A DNA stretch of 64,000 bases from Affinibrenneria salicis (GCF_008710095.1 NZ_VYKJ01000002.1:267188-331187), one strand, 5' to 3'. Positions 8,761 through 19,600 are shown, numbered from the stretch's first letter. Notes: a model not told the origin generated them from the sequence alone. Numbers and translations are program-made.

Positions 8761-9681
8761 TTACATCGCCAGCGCGGCTCTTGCCACCCGGCCGGCGGCC
8801 AGATCCCATGCGCCGGTTCCTACCGTTTTAAATACCACCGGCCGGGCGAACTCCGGCTGGGATTTCAGCGCTGAAATCAGCGGCCGGGTTATCGACCAGT
8901 CGACGCCCGCCTGAATCAGATCGCCGGCTTCCTGTCTGGCGCCGTCAGGATCGTCAACGTAAATATCGCTTCCGGCCAGGGTAGCGGCGCCAATTTCCGC
9001 CATATCGGGCTTAAATGCGCCAACGCCAATAACCAACAGATTCGGGCGGGCGGCATCGTTATAAATGGCCACTTTGCTGGTCGTCAGCGTGATCACCACG
9101 TCTATTTCGTGCGGCATACCGTCTGACGGGCAGGGAGATAACGCCGGATGCAGCGCGGCAAATTTTTCACAAAAGGCTTCCGCCCGGCCCGGACGTGAAC
9201 CGCGTACCCAGACTTTACTTGCCGGGTAAAGTTCAGCGATTGCCTGCAGATGGTATGCCGACTGCGTACCGGTGCCGATCAACAAGATAGCCTGCGGCTG
9301 CCGCGGCAGAAACGTACGTATCCCCAGCATCGATACCGCCGCCGTCCGGCGTCCGGTGACTTCGGGACCGTCCAGCACAAATAACGGCACGCCGGTTTGG
9401 GCATTGAATACCGTCACCAGCCCGTGGATTGTCGGAAGTTGCAGGTTGCCGTTGTCCGGCACGACGTTGACCAGTTTATGAATGGCAATATCAGAACCTA
9501 TCGCCGGCATACTTAACATAACTGCGTTGTTTTCCATCGGCACGACTAAACGTTCCGGACTCAGGATGCCGTTATGGGCATATTCCTCTGCAGCCTGAGC
9601 GATGGCATCCACCAGAGCGGAAAAGTTGAGCAGCTTTGCGGTTTCTGCGCGATTGTATGTGATATAGCTCTGGTTATTCAT
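8761..9681 (-). CDS. Ornithine cyclodeaminase / mu-crystallin family protein, possibly delta1-pyrroline-2-carboxylate reductase
   Basis: 306 residues of the OCD/mu-crystallin family. The dinucleotide motif is GTGTQSAYH at 136-144 after the strand AILLI; K69 and the DGPEVTGRRTAAVS block (104-117) fit the substrate pocket. Family members are ornithine cyclodeaminases, alanine dehydrogenases or reductases of cyclic imines such as delta1-pyrroline-2-carboxylate; the last is my preference from overall resemblance, not proof. It sits 66 bp downstream of the glutaminase gene on the same strand, which suggests an operon for amino acid breakdown. Confidence 0.75.
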   Translation of the reverse strand: MNNQSYITYNRAETAKLLNFSALVDAIAQAAEEYAHNGILSPERLVVPMENNAVMLSMPAIGSDIAIHKLVNVVPDNGNLQLPTIHGLVTVFNAQTGVPLFVLDGPEVTGRRTAAVSMLGIRTFLPRQPQAILLIGTGTQSAYHLQAIAELYPASKVWVRGSRPGRAEAFCEKFAALHPALSPCPSDGMPHEIDVVITLTTSKVAIYNDAARPNLLVIGVGAFKPDMAEIGAATLAGSDIYVDDPDGARQEAGDLIQAGVDWSITRPLISALKSQPEFARPVVFKTVGTGAWDLAAGRVARAALAM

Positions 9682-9747
9682 TAATACTCCTGATTTGTGA
9701 TGAGGGTTGCCGACGCCCGTTGGGGCCGGCGCGACACCCGCCTGATA

Positions 9748-10671
9748 TCAAAATATAGAACGGCCGAGGCGTTCCGACAGCATCTCCAGCGCGGCGATAC
9801 CGGCCAGCGAATTGCCCGAAGAATCCAGTTCGGGCGACCAGACGGCGATGCTCAATTCACCCGGCACGATGGCGACGATTCCGCCGCCAACGCCTGATTT
9901 TGCGGGCATGCCGACTCGCCAGGCAAACTCGCCGGCGCCGTCATACATTCCGCTGGTAATCAGCAGGGCATTTATTTGGCGCGTTTGTCTGGAGGAAAGC
10001 AGCGTCTCGTTACCTGCAGATCGACCGTGATTAGCGAGATAGAAAAAGCAGCGCGCCAGCTCTACGCAGCTCATGGACAGCGAGCAGTAGTGAAAATAGG
10101 TCTGCAGCACGGTCTCTACATCGTTGTTAAAGTTATCAAACGACTTCATCAGCCAGGCGATAGCCGCATTACGAGCGGAGTGTTCGAACTCGGAACGGGC
10201 GACACGTCGATCATAATCAATGTCGGACACGCCGGACAGAGCGCGAACCATTTCCAGCATCCGCTGGCGCGGCGCGGCCAGCCGCGTTTCCAGCATATCG
10301 CATACGACCAGCGCGCCGGCATTAATAAAGGGATTGCGCGGTTTTCCCTGCTCCAGCTCCAGCTGTAATAAGGAGTTGAACGGCTGGCCCGAGGGCTCTT
10401 TACCGACACGCGGCCAGATTTCGCTATCCTGATAGCGGGTTAACGCCAGAGACAGGGAGAGCACCTTTGAGATCGACTGGATGGAGAATCGCATGCCGGC
10501 GTCGCCGGCCTGATACCGTTGACCATCCGAACTGCATATCGCCATTCCCAGGTGTTCTGGCGCTACGCCGGCAAGGGCAGGGATGTAGTCGGCCACTTTG
10601 CCTTTACCGATAAGCGGCCGTACGCTGCCCAAAATTTCATCCAGTAAATCATCGCAGAGTTCTTCAGCCAT
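9748..10671 (-). CDS. glsB: Glutaminase GlsB (YneH type)
   Basis: 307 residues, colinear with E. coli YneH/GlsB. It belongs to the serine-dependent beta-lactamase-like glutaminases: the catalytic S-x-x-K is S66-I-S-K69, and [33 protein letters not shown] and [17 protein letters not shown] are the family blocks. It hydrolyses L-glutamine to glutamate and ammonia in the cytoplasm. It is upstream of the OCD-family gene with a 66-bp gap. In E. coli the gene is also in the terminus region, consistent with the dif site found at 12.5 kb. Confidence 0.95.
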   Translation of the reverse strand: MAEELCDDLLDEILGSVRPLIGKGKVADYIPALAGVAPEHLGMAICSSDGQRYQAGDAGMRFSIQSISKVLSLSLALTRYQDSEIWPRVGKEPSGQPFNSLLQLELEQGKPRNPFINAGALVVCDMLETRLAAPRQRMLEMVRALSGVSDIDYDRRVARSEFEHSARNAAIAWLMKSFDNFNNDVETVLQTYFHYCSLSMSCVELARCFFYLANHGRSAGNETLLSSRQTRQINALLITSGMYDGAGEFAWRVGMPAKSGVGGGIVAIVPGELSIAVWSPELDSSGNSLAGIAALEMLSERLGRSIF

Positions 10672-11054
10672 CCCAGACTTCTCCGTCGCGCTAAATATTT
10701 GTAATCAATGATGATCGGACTTTATACCGTGGTCGTCAATGCCGTCGGTCCTTTATGGTTACTGATTGTGCAGGAACAGCGCGGCAGTCTATTGTGTCAG
10801 CGGGCGCCGGGGCTGGGTTAAAGATTATGTTAAAAAATGCGTAAATTGATCCGCTGCGCTTGTGTGAAATCTGCAGGGTAATGACTGGCGCGGAATGCCA
10901 GATTTCACGTAGCGTCACCGCCGATTTTGCCGTCTTTTACGCCTCGATGTGGATTTGCCCAGGCGTGAACCGTGACCGGGCAATTGGCGTAGCCCCGTCG
11001 GCGGCGTCGCGTTATTATTATGCCTTATGCTGAGAGCGGAAATGACCGAACGCC
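10672..11054. other. Divergent intergenic region
   Basis: A 383-bp gap between glsB (minus) and the 123-aa hypothetical gene (plus). It must hold the glsB promoter. I see no gene or strong inverted repeat in it. Confidence 0.5.
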
Positions 11055-11426
11055 ATGAAATCCATCTATGCAGAGATAACCAAATTCATCCCCGATCTGG
11101 AACGGCTGGAAAGCGCTGGAGAGTGGGTGACATTGCGGCCGGATACCCCGGGCGTTCAGCACATGCCGCATGTTAGCTATGAACCGCTTATTTATGCGTT
11201 TAGTCACGCCATGACCCCGTTTATAGATTACGACTATAACGACACGCTGCGCACCCGGTCGGCCGGTAATAGTGAGCTGGCAGGGAAAAGCGAGCAATGG
11301 CTGCTTGCCTATATTACTTGCGCCATTCGTGCCGACAGGTTTTGCGAAGGCAGTCTGAAAAAATTTGTCGAATCCGGCGAACTGTTAAAATGCCTGCGGC
11401 GACTGGAAGAGCTGGCGCGGAAATAG
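11055..11426 (+). CDS. Hypothetical protein, DUF6508-like
   Basis: 123 residues, mostly alpha-helical, without signal peptide or membrane segments. The C-terminal part (AYITCAIRADRFCEGSL, then ESGELLKCLRRLEELA) resembles DUF6508 proteins, a small cytoplasmic family without assigned function; I rely on memory for that match. It is monocistronic, and the downstream hydrolase begins 107 bp later. Confidence 0.65.
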   Translation: MKSIYAEITKFIPDLERLESAGEWVTLRPDTPGVQHMPHVSYEPLIYAFSHAMTPFIDYDYNDTLRTRSAGNSELAGKSEQWLLAYITCAIRADRFCEGSLKKFVESGELLKCLRRLEELARK

Positions 11427-11532
11427 AGCTTTTGCCGTTTTTGTTATCCCGTTCTATAAATGGACCTTTTAAGTCTTAAAATGGTCAATTTATTCTTAGC
11501 AATGGTCAGTAACATGGCCGGCCGTTAAACAC

Positions 11533-12294
11533 ATGGGAGAATCCACTTTGTCTTGTACGCTCAATGATGAGTATAAACTGCATTATCGAACCGAAGGCAA
11601 CGGACCGCTGGTCGTATTGATCCACGGCCTGTTAATGAATGGCGAAAGCTGGCGACAGAGCGGGTTGGTTCAGGTTCTGCGCGAACGATGTTGTGTCGCT
11701 TATCCTGACCTGTTGGGACATGGGATGAGCGATAAACCTGTTACATCCGGTCCATATGATCAGGATAAACAGGCTGCGGGGATGGTCAGATTGATCAATG
11801 AGGCAGGATATCGTAAAGCCCATATCATCGGTTATTCATCGGGCGCCTGGCTGGCCTTGGGGATGGCTAAATACTACCCACAGCATCTGTCATCGCTGCT
11901 GATCGGCGGTTGGGATGTGGAAAACGGTTTGCCTGATGGCCCAAACGGGTCGCTTAGTTTCGATGAATTTCTGAACTATGCAAAATTGACTGCGCCGGAG
12001 CTGACCAAATAGCTCACGCCGGCCATTGAACCCGCTGTCCGGGCATCTTTCAATGCCCTCGGCTGCTACCAAAATATGGGGGATATATTACAATCTATTG
12101 ATATACCTAAGCTATTTTGGGCCGGAGTGGATGACGTTTATCATAATCCACTGAAAACTTATGCTGACGCGAACGCATTCCCGTTCTTATCCGCGCCGGG
12201 CAACCACGTATCCGCGATGCTTCAGCCCGACATCGATACAATAAACAGCATATGCTTATTTATCGCGCGCGCGAATGCAGGTACTGAGGCCTGA
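11533..12294 (+). pseudogene. Alpha/beta hydrolase interrupted by one in-frame amber codon
   Basis: The frame runs 159 codons to a TAG at 12010-12012 and then continues, in the same frame, another 93 codons to the TGA at 12292. Together the parts make a normal 253-residue alpha/beta hydrolase: oxyanion-hole HG in LIHGLLMNGESW, nucleophile elbow GYSSGAW, acid in AGVDDVYHNP and catalytic His in GNHVSAM; the acid and His lie after the stop. A single CAG-to-TAG change would explain the break. A TTG at 11548, 8 bases after GGGAGA, may be the real start. Either a recent pseudogene or, less likely, a readthrough gene. Confidence 0.8.
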
Positions 12295-12626
12295 TTATAA
12301 ATTTTTGTCGGTTATCGTTATCCGGCTACGGCGCGTAGAGACGAACAACGCCAGCCGTTTTGAGCATCGAGGTAAGCTGTTGCGCACACTGAAGCTGTGC
12401 TGAATGTCATCGCAGGGCCGATGACCGCTATCAGTTCGACGAACTAATGGTGTTTGATTCAGCGCATCAACACGACCAATGACAGCACCGGGAACACCAG
12501 TTCCCGCCTATCCTTACCTTGGTTCGCATAATGTATATTATGTTAAATTTAGTCCGTCGTTCATTTAGTTCATAACCGCCCACAGAATACGATTAATCAT
12601 ACATTTACCTATCCCTCTATCTTCTC
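12295..12626. other. Gene-free stretch around dif
   Basis: A 332-bp region with no intact gene. On the minus strand near 12345-12405 a short open stretch reads CAQQLTSMLKTAGVVRLYAP, which looks like a protein tail from a lost gene, but I cannot name it. The dif site lies in its distal half, 78 bp before the integrase-like gene. Confidence 0.5.
12521..12548 (+). other. dif: dif site (XerC/XerD chromosome dimer resolution site)
   Basis: The sequence has the XerCD layout: left arm GGTTCGCATAA (12521-12531), 6-base centre TGTATA (12532-12537), right arm TTATGTTAAAT (12538-12548). Compared with the E. coli dif site as I remember it, 27 of 28 bases agree; the only change is T for G in the XerC arm. 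XerCD recombination here resolves chromosome dimers at the terminus, loaded by FtsK translocation. KOPS-like octamers in the window point towards it from both sides, and the neighbouring genes are terminus genes in E. coli. A dif-like site carried by an Xer-dependent mobile element is the alternative. Confidence 0.88.
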
Positions 12627-13676
12627 TTGCAAGACGTTATGTTTGTCGGTTACTTTGTTCATACCCACACCATTTATGAGGTTAAGTGCCGCGTGTTCAT
12701 ACTCACACAACTCAATATCAACCAACGGCAGCGTTTATGGGCACTGATGGATACTCACACGCGCCAGCCGCTTTTATATCCGTTAATATATCTTATAGAC
12801 CAACTTGTTTTGCGTTCATCAGCCACGCAATCCGCCTCACTTCAAGCTCTCAAGTTTTTCTATGAATTCTGGCACCAGAAACATGGCGTGACTTTTTGCT
12901 TCAGTTTCTATTCCTCGAACCACAATCCATTGATTGCCATTGATGAACTTACAGCCTTTTTTCATTATCTGGAAAATACGCATTTATATGTTCCAGCGTT
13001 AACCATAAGGTCTACTACGCAGACCACGCCTCAACGTCGTACAAATATTAGGCATGTACATTCGGTTATTCGTTTTATCAGATATTTGATTAACACGTAT
13101 ATCTCGCCGAGATATATAGACGGCTCGCCTAAAGAGCTCACACGACTTGCCACGCAGTTAACGGGACGGTTATCAGCACCTCTGGTCGAGAGTATATTCT
13201 GTTCCGTTAAAATATTGACCGCACCAACACGCGGTCATCTGACCTATCTACGGGCGAAATCTTTTACTGATTACCTGCCACAGGCCATCAGCGCCCTGCC
13301 CGGTGAACGAGTCGAACTGGATGATGTGGTGACGTACATCACAAAAACCACCTCAAGTTTTCGTGGCCGAGCAGGACAACGAGACAAAACATCCAAAGCC
13401 CTCAGCAAACGAGGTGTGATGCCCGTTCAAGAAATGCCAGGGCCCAAAAACAGCAAATCTATCTATTATTCCAAGACTGACCTTAATCATTATATCAAGA
13501 CCGAATTTGGCCTGACGAATGCCAACGAACCCTGTACGCACGCCTGGATGGAAAATGGCAAACGCTACGAAGTTAACTACGAAGACCTGTTATTTCTTCA
13601 TGAGAAGGGTTCGCTGGCATTAAAGCGCACACTGGCTTTGCTGGCTATAAATGCCTGCCATAACCGCTCAACGTGA
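12627..13676 (+). pseudogene. Integrase/recombinase-like protein, 3' end replaced by an IS630 remnant
   Basis: The frame gives 349 residues, but the last eight or so (from about base 13650) are antisense IS630 transposase sequence, so the native C-terminus is missing. The sequence resembles proteins annotated as site-specific integrases on enterobacterial islands (a helical N-terminal part with STQSASLQALKFFYEFWHQ-like blocks); I do not see a clear tyrosine-recombinase R-H-x-x-R-Y set in what remains. The start is uncertain: TTG at 12627 or ATG at 12639. A relic of a paralogue lies at 31211-31389, so the two mark opposite ends of the foreign island. Confidence 0.6.
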
Positions 13677-14556
13677 TTCACCCAGTGCGAGTAAACCGGC
13701 TGATAAATTACCCTGAACTTCGGGTTCGCTTTCAGAAAGCTCTGTGTTTCCCGACTTTTGTGGATGATATAGTTATCGACAATCAGCGTGATCGTTTTTG
13801 CCCGGCGATAACTCGCCTTCAGGTGCTTAAGCAGGCTGATAAACAGCACCGAGCTTTTGCTGTTGCCGCCAACGTAACTGACCTTGCCCGTGCCGCTGTG
13901 CAGCGCGCCGGCCAGGTAATATTTTTATTCTGCCCCGGTGTTACCACCTTTCTTTGCTGCCCGCGCAGTTGCCAGTCAGCACCGATTTTGGGATTGAGGT
14001 GGATATCCACTTCATCTTCATAAAATACCGGATGCTCTGCGCTGCATTCGTCCAGAGCTTTGCGGATAACCGCCATCTTTTCATCTTTGTTCGGGTCACG
14101 AATGCGCAGCGTTGGGGCTGCCCTGCGCCAGACAAGTCCGGCAGACGGCAGCCAGCGACGAAGGGTTCCGGCATGTAACCTACATCCGGTTATCTCATTG
14201 ATTTTTATCGAGAGAAACTCGGTACTCCAGCGCGAACGCTGATAACCAAAATCGCCGGGAGAATGCTTTATCAGTTGACGTAATAGCGTGCAGATATGCT
14301 CAAAGGGCCAGCGGCGGGAGCGTCCTGCGGGCAACGATTTCAGACCTTCGGCACCCGAAAGCGTAAACCAGTTTATCCAGCGCCCGACGGATGAACGGGC
14401 GCAGCAGAGTGTTCTGGCGACGTGGCTGACATGGTCACCCCGATGCAGCATCAGCATGGCTATCAGTCTGCGGGCATGATTTTTATCGCGCGTTTTATGG
14501 ATAGCTTTCTGCATCAGGCGTCGTTCGCTGCGGGGTATTGGTGCTATGATCGGCAT
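13649..14556 (-). pseudogene. IS630-family transposase, frameshifted and truncated
   Basis: Minus-strand reading: HTH-rich N-terminus from 14556 (HVARTLCCARSSVGRWINWF), first catalytic Asp in VFYEDEVDIHLNPK, then a break at an A5 run near 13922, after which the next frame resumes with YYLAGALHSGTGKVSYVGG, second Asp in TLIVDNYIIHKS and Glu in HVERLWQA. One extra A, or a -1 ribosomal slip on the A-run, restores the full protein. After LWQA the sequence leaves the family abruptly at about 13649, where the integrase-like gene begins. It is therefore a decayed copy lacking its last 30 or so residues. Confidence 0.85.
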
Positions 14557-14638
14557 CGCTCAGTCCGGTTGGTGATTTGTGATGTCTGGCGATTGATCAG
14601 ATCGCACAATCCGGGCTGAGTTCCCTCAAAGTGATGTG
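14557..14638. other. Junction between IS630 and IS110 remnants
   Basis: Short spacer that should contain the transposase-upstream end of the IS630 element. I could not identify its terminal inverted repeat or TA duplication. Confidence 0.4.
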
Positions 14639-15777
14639 ATGGACGTCCCTCCTCAACATAATCCTGCCACACTTATGTTGAGCCGTCCCATTTATAGAGG
14701 AACAACATCATGAACACGATAAAAGTCGTCGGTATCGATCTGGCTAAATCCGTTTTTCAGCTTTGTGTCTGGATGAATGATGGGACCGTTGCCTGGAATC
14801 GAAAAGTTTCTCGCAGCAAGCTGTTAGATACTGTTCGTCAATTCCCGCCGGATACACTTATTGCAATGGAAGCTTGTGCAACCTCGCATTACCGGGGGCG
14901 GACTTTCCAATCCATGGGATACGCCATCCGGCTCATTCCAACCCAACATGTAAAGGCGTTAACTCGTCATCAGAAAAATGATGCCAATGATGCTCTGGCA
15001 ATATGTGAGACGGCATTTCGTCCGGGGATTCACTTTGTTGCCGTAAAAACTCTTGAGCAGCAAGATATCAAAGCGCTGCGTTGTGCCCGTCAGTTGATGA
15101 TCGAACAGCGCACCGCCGCCGCCAACCAAATTCGTGCTCTGGCCGCTGAGCAGGGCTTCGAGTTCCCGGTTGGGATACACACTTTGCAACAGCGATTACC
15201 CGATTTGATTGAAGATGCGGAAAAGCCTGTGTCTCCGGTATTACGCCATTTGCTTTCCACTTTATTGGAAAACATCTACACACTGAATGAATACATTCGT
15301 TCAACAGAATATGAAATCGCAGCATTGTGTCAACAGCAACCCCGGTATCGGGCACTGATGACAATACCGGGTGTTGGCCCGCTCATCGCCGCCGCTTTTT
15401 TAAGTGAGGTTGATGCAGAACAATTTGCTAACGGAAGACAACTTTCCGCCTGGTGCGGCCTGGTTCCCCGGCAACACAGTTCCGGCGGGAAACACATCCT
15501 CACTTCGATGACTAAAAATGGTAACTGCGACCTACGATGAAGTAATGATTTAGTTCGGCACAAAGTAAAAATTTTCCTGAGTTTGCAGGCACTGATGAGA
15601 AAACGGTAAACCAACCCTGTAATAACCTGAAGTAGATCCAGGTAGAAAATACCGGCCAAGTGATAAGGAAACAGGGTGCGGATGACATCATGGCGCGGGC
15701 AAGTTTTTCCCCAAAAGACGCCGGATATATGACAGCAAACCGTATCACGTCAGTACTTGTACACCCCGGGACGTCCA
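14639..15777 (+). mobile_element. IS110-family element (IS1111 subgroup), internally deleted
   Basis: ATGGACGTCCC at 14639-14649 and its exact reverse complement GGGACGTCCAT at 15767-15777 bracket the transposase. Sub-terminal inverted repeats are a feature of the IS1111 subgroup, whereas classical IS110 elements lack them. The bracketed length is about 1.14 kb, shorter than the roughly 1.4 kb typical of the group, in keeping with loss of the 3' part of the transposase gene. Confidence 0.7.
14710..15540 (+). pseudogene. IS110-family DEDD transposase, C-terminally truncated
   Basis: 276 residues against about 340 for intact family members. The DEDD catalytic set is visible: Asp in VVGIDLAKSVFQ, Glu in MEACATSHYRGR and two Asp in KNDANDALAI. 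The C-terminal transposase_20 block IPGVGPLIAAAFLSEVD and the SAWCGLVPRQHSSGGK region are present, but the frame ends right after NGNCDLR, where full-length homologues continue for another 60 or so residues. The ATG is preceded by AGAGGAAC. Not expected to be active. Confidence 0.85.
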
Positions 15778-16310
15778 TATATGATCTACTATTCCGCGCA
15801 GCTATTTAGTTGCTGCGGAGAGTGTGTTGTCTGGTGGAGTAGCAAGTTATTTCATTGTTAACTGGAAGCCAGCGTGTGGCCTCTGAAAATAGCTCAGAAC
15901 AGATAGGATTTTCCGCGTTTGAGTTATTAAAAATTTCAATTAATGAAGTCCATGACTCATAATTATAAGGTTCCTAAAGACGACGATATTGATCGCTAGC
16001 TACATCCATACTGAAGGGTATACCACGTAATACCCCCGGCGAGTAATCAGCCTATTCACCAATCCTTATGTACCGGTAGCCTTTGAACAATGCGCCGGAA
16101 GAGCGGCTAAAGATGGCAGCACCTGGCACGTTCCATGGTAAAAGCCTTAGACCGGGTAGTGGTCCGGATAAACGCGTCGGTAACTTGTCTGCAAAAGGTG
16201 ACAGCCCTGACTGAATTTTTCATCGCCATCGCCTGCATTTTAGGATTCGGAAGTGCGTCGTTTAAAAGAACAAAATCCTGATGGGGTTTAAGTGTGTCTT
16301 AGACCCAACA
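15778..16310. other. Island filler without recognisable gene
   Basis: Roughly 530 bp after the IS1111 repeat with no coding signal I trust. A 47-codon plus-strand frame from about 16135 has no ribosome-binding site or recognisable family. Probably accumulated debris of the island. Confidence 0.4.
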
Positions 16311-16334
16311 AAAGGGCAATTAATTGCCCTTTTT
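16311..16334 (-). terminator. Rho-independent terminator of the 16354-16575 gene remnant
   Basis: AGGGCAATTAATTGCCCT is a perfect palindrome flanked by A-runs on one side and T-runs on the other, the form of a bidirectional intrinsic terminator. It begins about 20 bases past the TAG of the minus-strand remnant at 16354, where a native terminator would be expected. Confidence 0.75.
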
Positions 16335-16353
16335 AATCAGTCTGCAACAATTT

Positions 16354-16575
16354 CTAAATCATTGCAGAAATTGCACCACAGTCATGAGGCTTATCAAAAC
16401 CAGTGGTGCCTTTGATATATTCACTAATCAGCGCACCAATAACCTTAACCGACTCTTTGTTCGTTGTGATGAAGCCCAGAGGCATCGTCACTGGCAACGT
16501 TTCGGGTTGAGAAATATGATATATAACCACAGATAGCGCATCCTCAAGATGAAGGATCTCAATATTACCATCTAA
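16354..16575 (-). pseudogene. Unidentified gene remnant (C-terminal about 73 codons)
   Basis: A minus-strand frame from 16575 to a TAG at 16354-16356 translates as an ordered protein tail: EILHLEDALSVVIYHISQPE, VTMPLGFITTNKESVKVIGA, then ISEYIKGTTGFDKPHDCGAI. It has no upstream start (a stop codon directly precedes it) but is followed by a good terminator. Composition and hydrophobic spacing look like real protein. I do not recognise the family. It suggests that another gene once stood between the IS remnants and the large STAND gene. Confidence 0.5.
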
Positions 16576-16655
16576 CTAACATCAAATTTCCCCTGACTTC
16601 TTCAGACCATGGTTGGAGAAGTCAGGTAATCGATCCGTGTTGTGAAATCGTCTCG

Positions 16656-19600
16656 CTACGGTATCGGGAACTGATTCTGAGCTGTCTTTATCATTTGCGC
16701 TTCGCCTTGTCGCAATTGCTGAACAGCCCTGCTTGCGAAATTACGCACGGTGAATTCGCCGAACAGAGTCTTGATTTGTATCAGGCCTGCTTTGGAAAGC
16801 GTCAGATAGCAACCTTCCCCCCATATATAATCATCATCAATATCCACTGGCCCAGCGTCTCGCCAGTTCACTAATCTTGCTACGATTGTTGAGTCCTGGT
16901 CGGTATAAATATTAGGCATCTCGCTGCATTCATGCCATCCCAGAAGCATCTGGATATTAGGACATAATGTAATGGCATATCCCGGCGAAGACATTGTCCC
17001 GATGGAGCTTACTACACGTCTGACTATTGTCGGTGCGAGGTCTTCATCGAGTGGGATCATCTTACCCAGCCAAACGACAGCGGGCAAACTTTGATACCAT
17101 GCCATGAATTTGGCAACAGAAATATGAATTTGAGGTGCGCTAATACGATAGACCTGATATTCAGCACGCCGGGTATCATGCATTTTGAATTGTGAAACCT
17201 CGGCTATTACGAATTCGTCGGCACGATCTATCCAGGGTTTAACATCCTCGTCAACCAAATTTGTCCACATTTCTTCAGCTTCACGCCACGGGGCACCCTT
17301 GACTTTAAGCGGTCGCCTAATGCCAGTTGGCCGGATTTGCATTTCAGGGCGAGGAGTTGGCGGAAGTACTGCATCCATTTGTTCCAGTAGCGATGGTTTA
17401 TCCCTTGGCGAGAGCAAGCCTGCCAAGCTCAGCTCTCCAGCGACATGACGAAGTGCCAGTATGCCAATGTAAGCATGGGGCTTAAGATAGGTGATTTGCA
17501 TTGAGAGTGTGCGTAACTGAGATTCGATTTTTTTTGTTGCTCTTGGGCCAAAGGTTGCCAGCCCTCCCCATTGCTGAATAAACGTTGCGGCACGCTGGCG
17601 TATGTTCATTTCCTCACAATCAGCCAACTCTGCAAGTCTCCGTGCAACGGGACGAAGCATTTGTGTCCATCCTAAGTCGACTTCAATACGCATTGCCCCA
17701 CTCACAGGATCTAACAGAGCATTTTCATGATCAGGGTCTCCGTCGAGTGCCAATCGATAGGTCAACGGCAACGGATGAAAATCAATCGATACAGGTAGCT
17801 GCCAATATTGTGCTAACAAGCACGCAGCTTCTGCAACAGCTACATCACGATGATTCGTAAGGCCAGAAACTAAATCACCAAATTTAGCAGCAAAGTGGGT
17901 CTGTTTTAGCAAAAGTAAAATTTGCAATGCCTGGAATGGTTCATCAAGGGTGCCGGTCAGGAGTCGTGTTATGGTGTTCTCAAATATGATTTGCCCTCCT
18001 GTTGAATGTACCGCAAGAATTAGTGCAGTTTTCTCTGCGTGTCGTCGAGCTTCGGTGATAGGCAATCGTAATGAAAAATGGAGCAATTCCGCAAGCAACT
18101 CTTCGTCGGTCATATTTTCATTTCCAAATTCGAAAAGTTCACCAATACGGTGTTCGCGAGTGAAAGACATCTGCTCTGCCAGGATAGACCAGACGGCGGG
18201 CCAGTCTGGCGACTCACAGATCACAGGAAGAATGTCTGCCATATCTGTTAGCAACGACATGGTGTTCTCTTTTCCAGCCACAATTGAACTGATGAAGTCT
18301 TCATATGCTTCATGATGAATTGCTGCACCATCGAGTAGCTTACGCGCGTGGAAGAGACGGAATCGATTTCCTCCTAACCGTTGGCTCCATGACATCTCCC
18401 GGTCACTACTGGTATCGTAATCATCAACTAATTTTCTGGCTAACGTCGTGTCCCCAACATTAACTAGCCGCTCTGCAACCAAAAAACGACAACGCGCATC
18501 CGACTGCAAACAATGCCAGCGCTCATACATTTGCACCACCTTGTCTAATGCGGCGGACTCTGCAAGCTCACAAAAACGATAAGGTGCATGATACTCAGGA
18601 TCTGATTCATTTGATTCAAATGCCTGTTGAAGTTCGTCAAGGGTTGAAGCCTCGTCGTACTTTTGTGGCGTGTAGGAGCGGCGGGCTTCGGGGGCCTCTA
18701 AAGTCCATCGAGTAATGGCATTATCAAGTTGGTTATCGGTATAACCGTGTCTTAATGCCGCTTTGCTCAGGCGATTTATTAGCGTGAGGCGCTCGTGAGC
18801 TCGACTATGAACCTGGATTGCCGGTAATAGAATTGATACCAGTTTGGCAATTGATGAAGGCCCCGCTGCATTTGCAGCAACGTCAATATAATTGCCTATA
18901 TGAGTAGGGTCACGATAATAGGGTTCAATGTAGAATGGAAGGCATAGTCCGCACCAAATTGGTGTACAGAGAAACACCATTTCAGGACGGCGATCTAGCA
19001 TACCAATAATCAGCTCATTTACCTGGTTTGGCCATGGAATCAGCCCCCAGTTGCTGAGTTTCTGTGCCACGATATAACCACTGTGCGCATTCATACGCAT
19101 TGCTTCATTGATCAACACTTCTGTCAAACGATACGCGGCAGATGCCCCCTCGGTTTCCTTCATACCATCAACCTGTCGTATCAACTGACCTATTCGTTGA
19201 GCACGGTGTTCTGGGTCTGCCACATTGGCCAAAATCAATATGTCTTTCCAAACAGAGTATAAAGGGTCCTTACGCGCTGCCAGAGCGTAGCCTAAACAGT
19301 GGTCATGTATCGAAGCAAGCAAGTTTAGTGCCCGATCAACATCGCCAATTGCAGCAAAGCTGTTTGCCAGAACTGACAGGGTCTCGAGTTGTTCGCTAGG
19401 TGTATTTTCTACCAACTCGTGTACCATAGGCTCAAGTCTGGCGGCCGCCCTTTCACGGTCACCGTCAGCCTGATACATTGCCAATGCTATTTCACGCCGG
19501 AGTACTGTATTGCTTTTTAATATTAAAGCAGGCATTACATTCTCAATTTCATTTAGTACTGAATTATATTCGACCTTACCACACAGCGCAGAAACTTTAA

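Noticed and set aside
10803..10822. TTATGTTAAAAAATG at about 10808 as another Xer site
   Set aside because: Only the XerD-like arm is present; no XerC arm lies six bases upstream.
11533..12294. Reading the hydrolase as two separate genes (11533-12012 and 12076-12294)
   Set aside because: The parts share one frame, the 21 intervening codons are coherent, and the triad is completed only by joining them.
16135..16281. 47-codon plus-strand frame with a hydrophobic middle
   Set aside because: No ribosome-binding site, no recognisable family and located in IS debris.
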